DNA of 64,000 nucleotides, from positions 322,340 through 386,339 of the forward strand of contig LNGK01000008.1 of NCBI GenBank assembly GCA_001510575.1. The letters are read 5' to 3'. This document shows, piece after piece, positions 62,371-64,000 of this stretch. This stretch comes from Knoxdaviesia capensis (lineage: Eukaryota; Ascomycota; Sordariomycetes; Microascales; Gondwanamycetaceae). Within the stretch, counting starts at the first letter, position 1, and each line of letters begins with the position of its first letter. A program made the position numbers and the translations under genes. Below the pieces are notes generated by a model. That model did no database searches, was not told the origin of the DNA, and saw only the letters and a list, made by a program, of their open reading frames with translations.

Positions 62371-62955
62371 TACGATGGTAGTAATATGCAGCCTCCTCAC
62401 GCCGGAACACTCCTCGCTTGATTCGGCCTCCCAGAGACAGGCCGGGCGAGGAGAGAGAGGAGCACCTGATACAGCCTGCATGCACAGTTGGCTTCTGGGA
62501 GAGAGGAGGGGGGAAGAGCGCAAATGGCACCCAAGGAAGGGTTGAAGTCACGATTATATAGGGAGTGTAGTGCAGAGAGACCGTCAGTATCTTGTTGGGT
62601 GTATACCTGCGTTGGTTATTGTTGTTTATGTTGGGCTGCGTCCTCCCTCTCTGCCTCCCGCACCGCCGCCGCCCCTCGTGATGCATCCTGTTTGGACTCC
62701 GTCTATGGCCTAATCCAGCCAGCCAGTCCGTGGGTGCAGACCTGGAGGCGGTATATGGAGCCATGCAGCTTCGTCGATATATCCTGCATCGGCCTAAGAG
62801 TTTTCTGCCTGCCACCTGTCACCAGTTGATCTCTTTTTTTGTCCGTCCGCCCGTCCTACTATCCTAACTAGTCAGCGCCCGGGCTCTGGCTGGCTTCGAG
62901 CACCTGCCAAAGAAAGTCCCCGTCCATCATCCATCGCCCCTTCCCTGATCAGCCT

Positions 62956-64000
62956 TTTGCACCCGCGGGCAGATATATCTCAAGGCGTGATTGTATCCGT
63001 CTCTCTTCTTCCTCTCATCATCATCATCATCTTCTTCTTCTTCTTCTTCTTCGTTCTCTATGGATACAGTCTATCACACCCAATTCCTGCATCTTTCCCA
63101 CAGTCCTCGCGTAACCTCACATACCGTCCCTTTTTGTTACTGGTCATTCCTCAAAAATCCCACAGTGCCAAATCTATCTACACACTCACTCTTCTTCTTT
63201 CTTCATTCTTCCTCTTCTGGCCTGGTGCGCTGTCCCCCCGGTTTCTCTCTCGTTTTTTCTCGCTCTCTTGTGCCCTCTCTCTCTCTCTTTTCCCTCCCTC
63301 TTCCTTGTCCTACCCAGTTTTAACCTTCTTCCGCACTTCTTCGCTCTTCCCTCCGCTCACATCAGAGTTGTGCTTCCCCCGTGTGGCCGTTCTTGTCATC
63401 ACCACCACCATCGTCGTCGTCACCACCACCTACCACCAGCTCTCTCCATACCTCCTTTCAGCAACTATTCTTCTTCTCTTTCTCTCTCCGTCTCTCATTA
63501 CTCCCCTCTTCTCTTCACTTCTCTCCCCCCCCCCACTGTTCTCTATACTGCTCATCCACACGTCCTCCTCCAATTGTGTGCACTGTCTCCTCCTCCTCCT
63601 CCTCTCTTCTTACCGCCACTCACACTCTTTCTTTCTCCTCGCCGTCTCTCCGATATTTCCTCAATTATATTTCTATCTCTCTCCCCAAATTTTGCTCCTC
63701 GGTTGTCCGACCCTGGAGATCTACTTAATTCTGGGTCTCTCGTCTCTCTGTTCCGCTTCCCGTACGTGACTTGCCACAATTTTAAAATCCTAATTCGACT
63801 GCCCCCATCTTGGGCTGCGTGTCTTACCCTCCTCTCGTCTCTCTCCCACTGTACATTCTTCTCTCGCACCCGTCCCCTCTGACTAAGCCCATTCTGCCCT
63901 TGTCTCGCGCTCTCTCTCTCGCTCTCTCTCGCTCTCTCTCGCTCTCTCTCGCTCTCTCTTTCCTGTATCCGTGCATCCTTCTCTCTCCGTCTCCATTCCA
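62956..64000 (+). promoter_or_regulatory. CT-rich tract at the right edge, probable leader of an off-window gene
   Basis: More than 1 kb is almost pure pyrimidine on the + strand, as in the leaders of the RhoGEF, Rtc3-like and chitin synthase genes here. Long open frames through it (270, 204 and 115 codons) are Ser/Leu/Phe/Pro-rich translations of this bias. It includes CAT/CTT triplet repeats (63018-63051) and a decamer repeat at 63909-63960. Confidence 0.55.
63909..63960. repeat. Decamer tandem repeat GCTCTCTCTC
   Basis: Five copies of a 10-bp unit in tandem within the CT-rich tract; the last copy ends in T. Confidence 0.9.

Larger units (their letters stand above)
59081..62955. other. Downstream gene-poor region
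   Basis: The first about 600 bp are T/C-rich and should include the chitin synthase 3' UTR. The rest holds no supported gene. Present are an A/G-rich tract (60510-60560), TTATCG/CGATAAG motifs at 60853-60931, a C run at 61948-61958, a GA repeat (62098-62129) and a TA repeat (62348-62370). Confidence 0.5.

Noticed and set aside
62957..63769. 270-codon hydrophobic open frame near the right edge
   Set aside because: It is a translation of a nearly pure CT tract (Ser, Leu, Phe, Pro only), matching the leader composition of other genes here.

Overview
The window is nuclear DNA from a filamentous ascomycete (Pezizomycotina). The genes have short GT-AG introns (about 50-240 nt), some with a CTAAC-type branch site, GC-rich coding sequence with strong third-position G/C, long CT-rich leaders upstream of start codons, and a gene set typical of moulds: a class IV chitin synthase, its Skt5-type activator, a long polo kinase and a fungal SERCA pump. 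A Sordariomycete-like genome is my best guess, but this cannot be settled from the sequence alone. I rebuilt eleven protein genes by joining exons at splice sites whose reading phase agrees. I saw no rRNA, tRNA, CRISPR array or intact transposon.

Left part (1-20.1 kb): proteasome subunit beta-3 (+, 514-1549) converges on a SERCA-type Ca2+-ATPase (-, 2418-5839). After a 4.5-kb divergent spacer come a DH-PH RhoGEF (+, 10332-14070) and a small SBDS-domain/Rtc3-like protein (+, 15405-16106). A four-helix membrane protein (-, 19456-20078) faces them.

Middle (20.1-39.2 kb): a 6.2-kb gene-poor stretch is followed by a three-exon gene of uncertain family (-, 26308-27163; possibly ERCC1/Spo16-like), an OPA3-family mitochondrial protein with a very long serine run (-, 27594-28431), polo kinase (+, 29652-33338) and the Sel1-repeat chitin synthase activator Skt5/Chs4 with a C-terminal CaaX box (-, 36528-39167).

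Right part (39.2-64 kb): a 16-kb gene-poor region with simple repeats separates SKT5 from a divergently transcribed class IV (Chs3-type) chitin synthase (+, 55335-59080). So an enzyme and the activator that in yeast recruits and stimulates it are neighbours in gene order. The last 5 kb has no recognisable gene; its final kilobase is a CT-rich tract that looks like the leader of a + strand gene beyond the window.

Themes: cell wall synthesis (chitin synthase, Skt5), polarity and cell-cycle control (RhoGEF, polo kinase), Ca2+ storage and protein turnover. Except for the chitin synthase/activator pair, the genes look like ordinary independent housekeeping units. The points most worth checking are the gene of uncertain family at 26.3-27.2 kb, the corrected splice models, a perfect inverted TATCGATA pair upstream of the proteasome gene, GATA/CCAAT-like clusters in the gene-poor regions, and a possible small inverted-repeat element at 35.2 kb.
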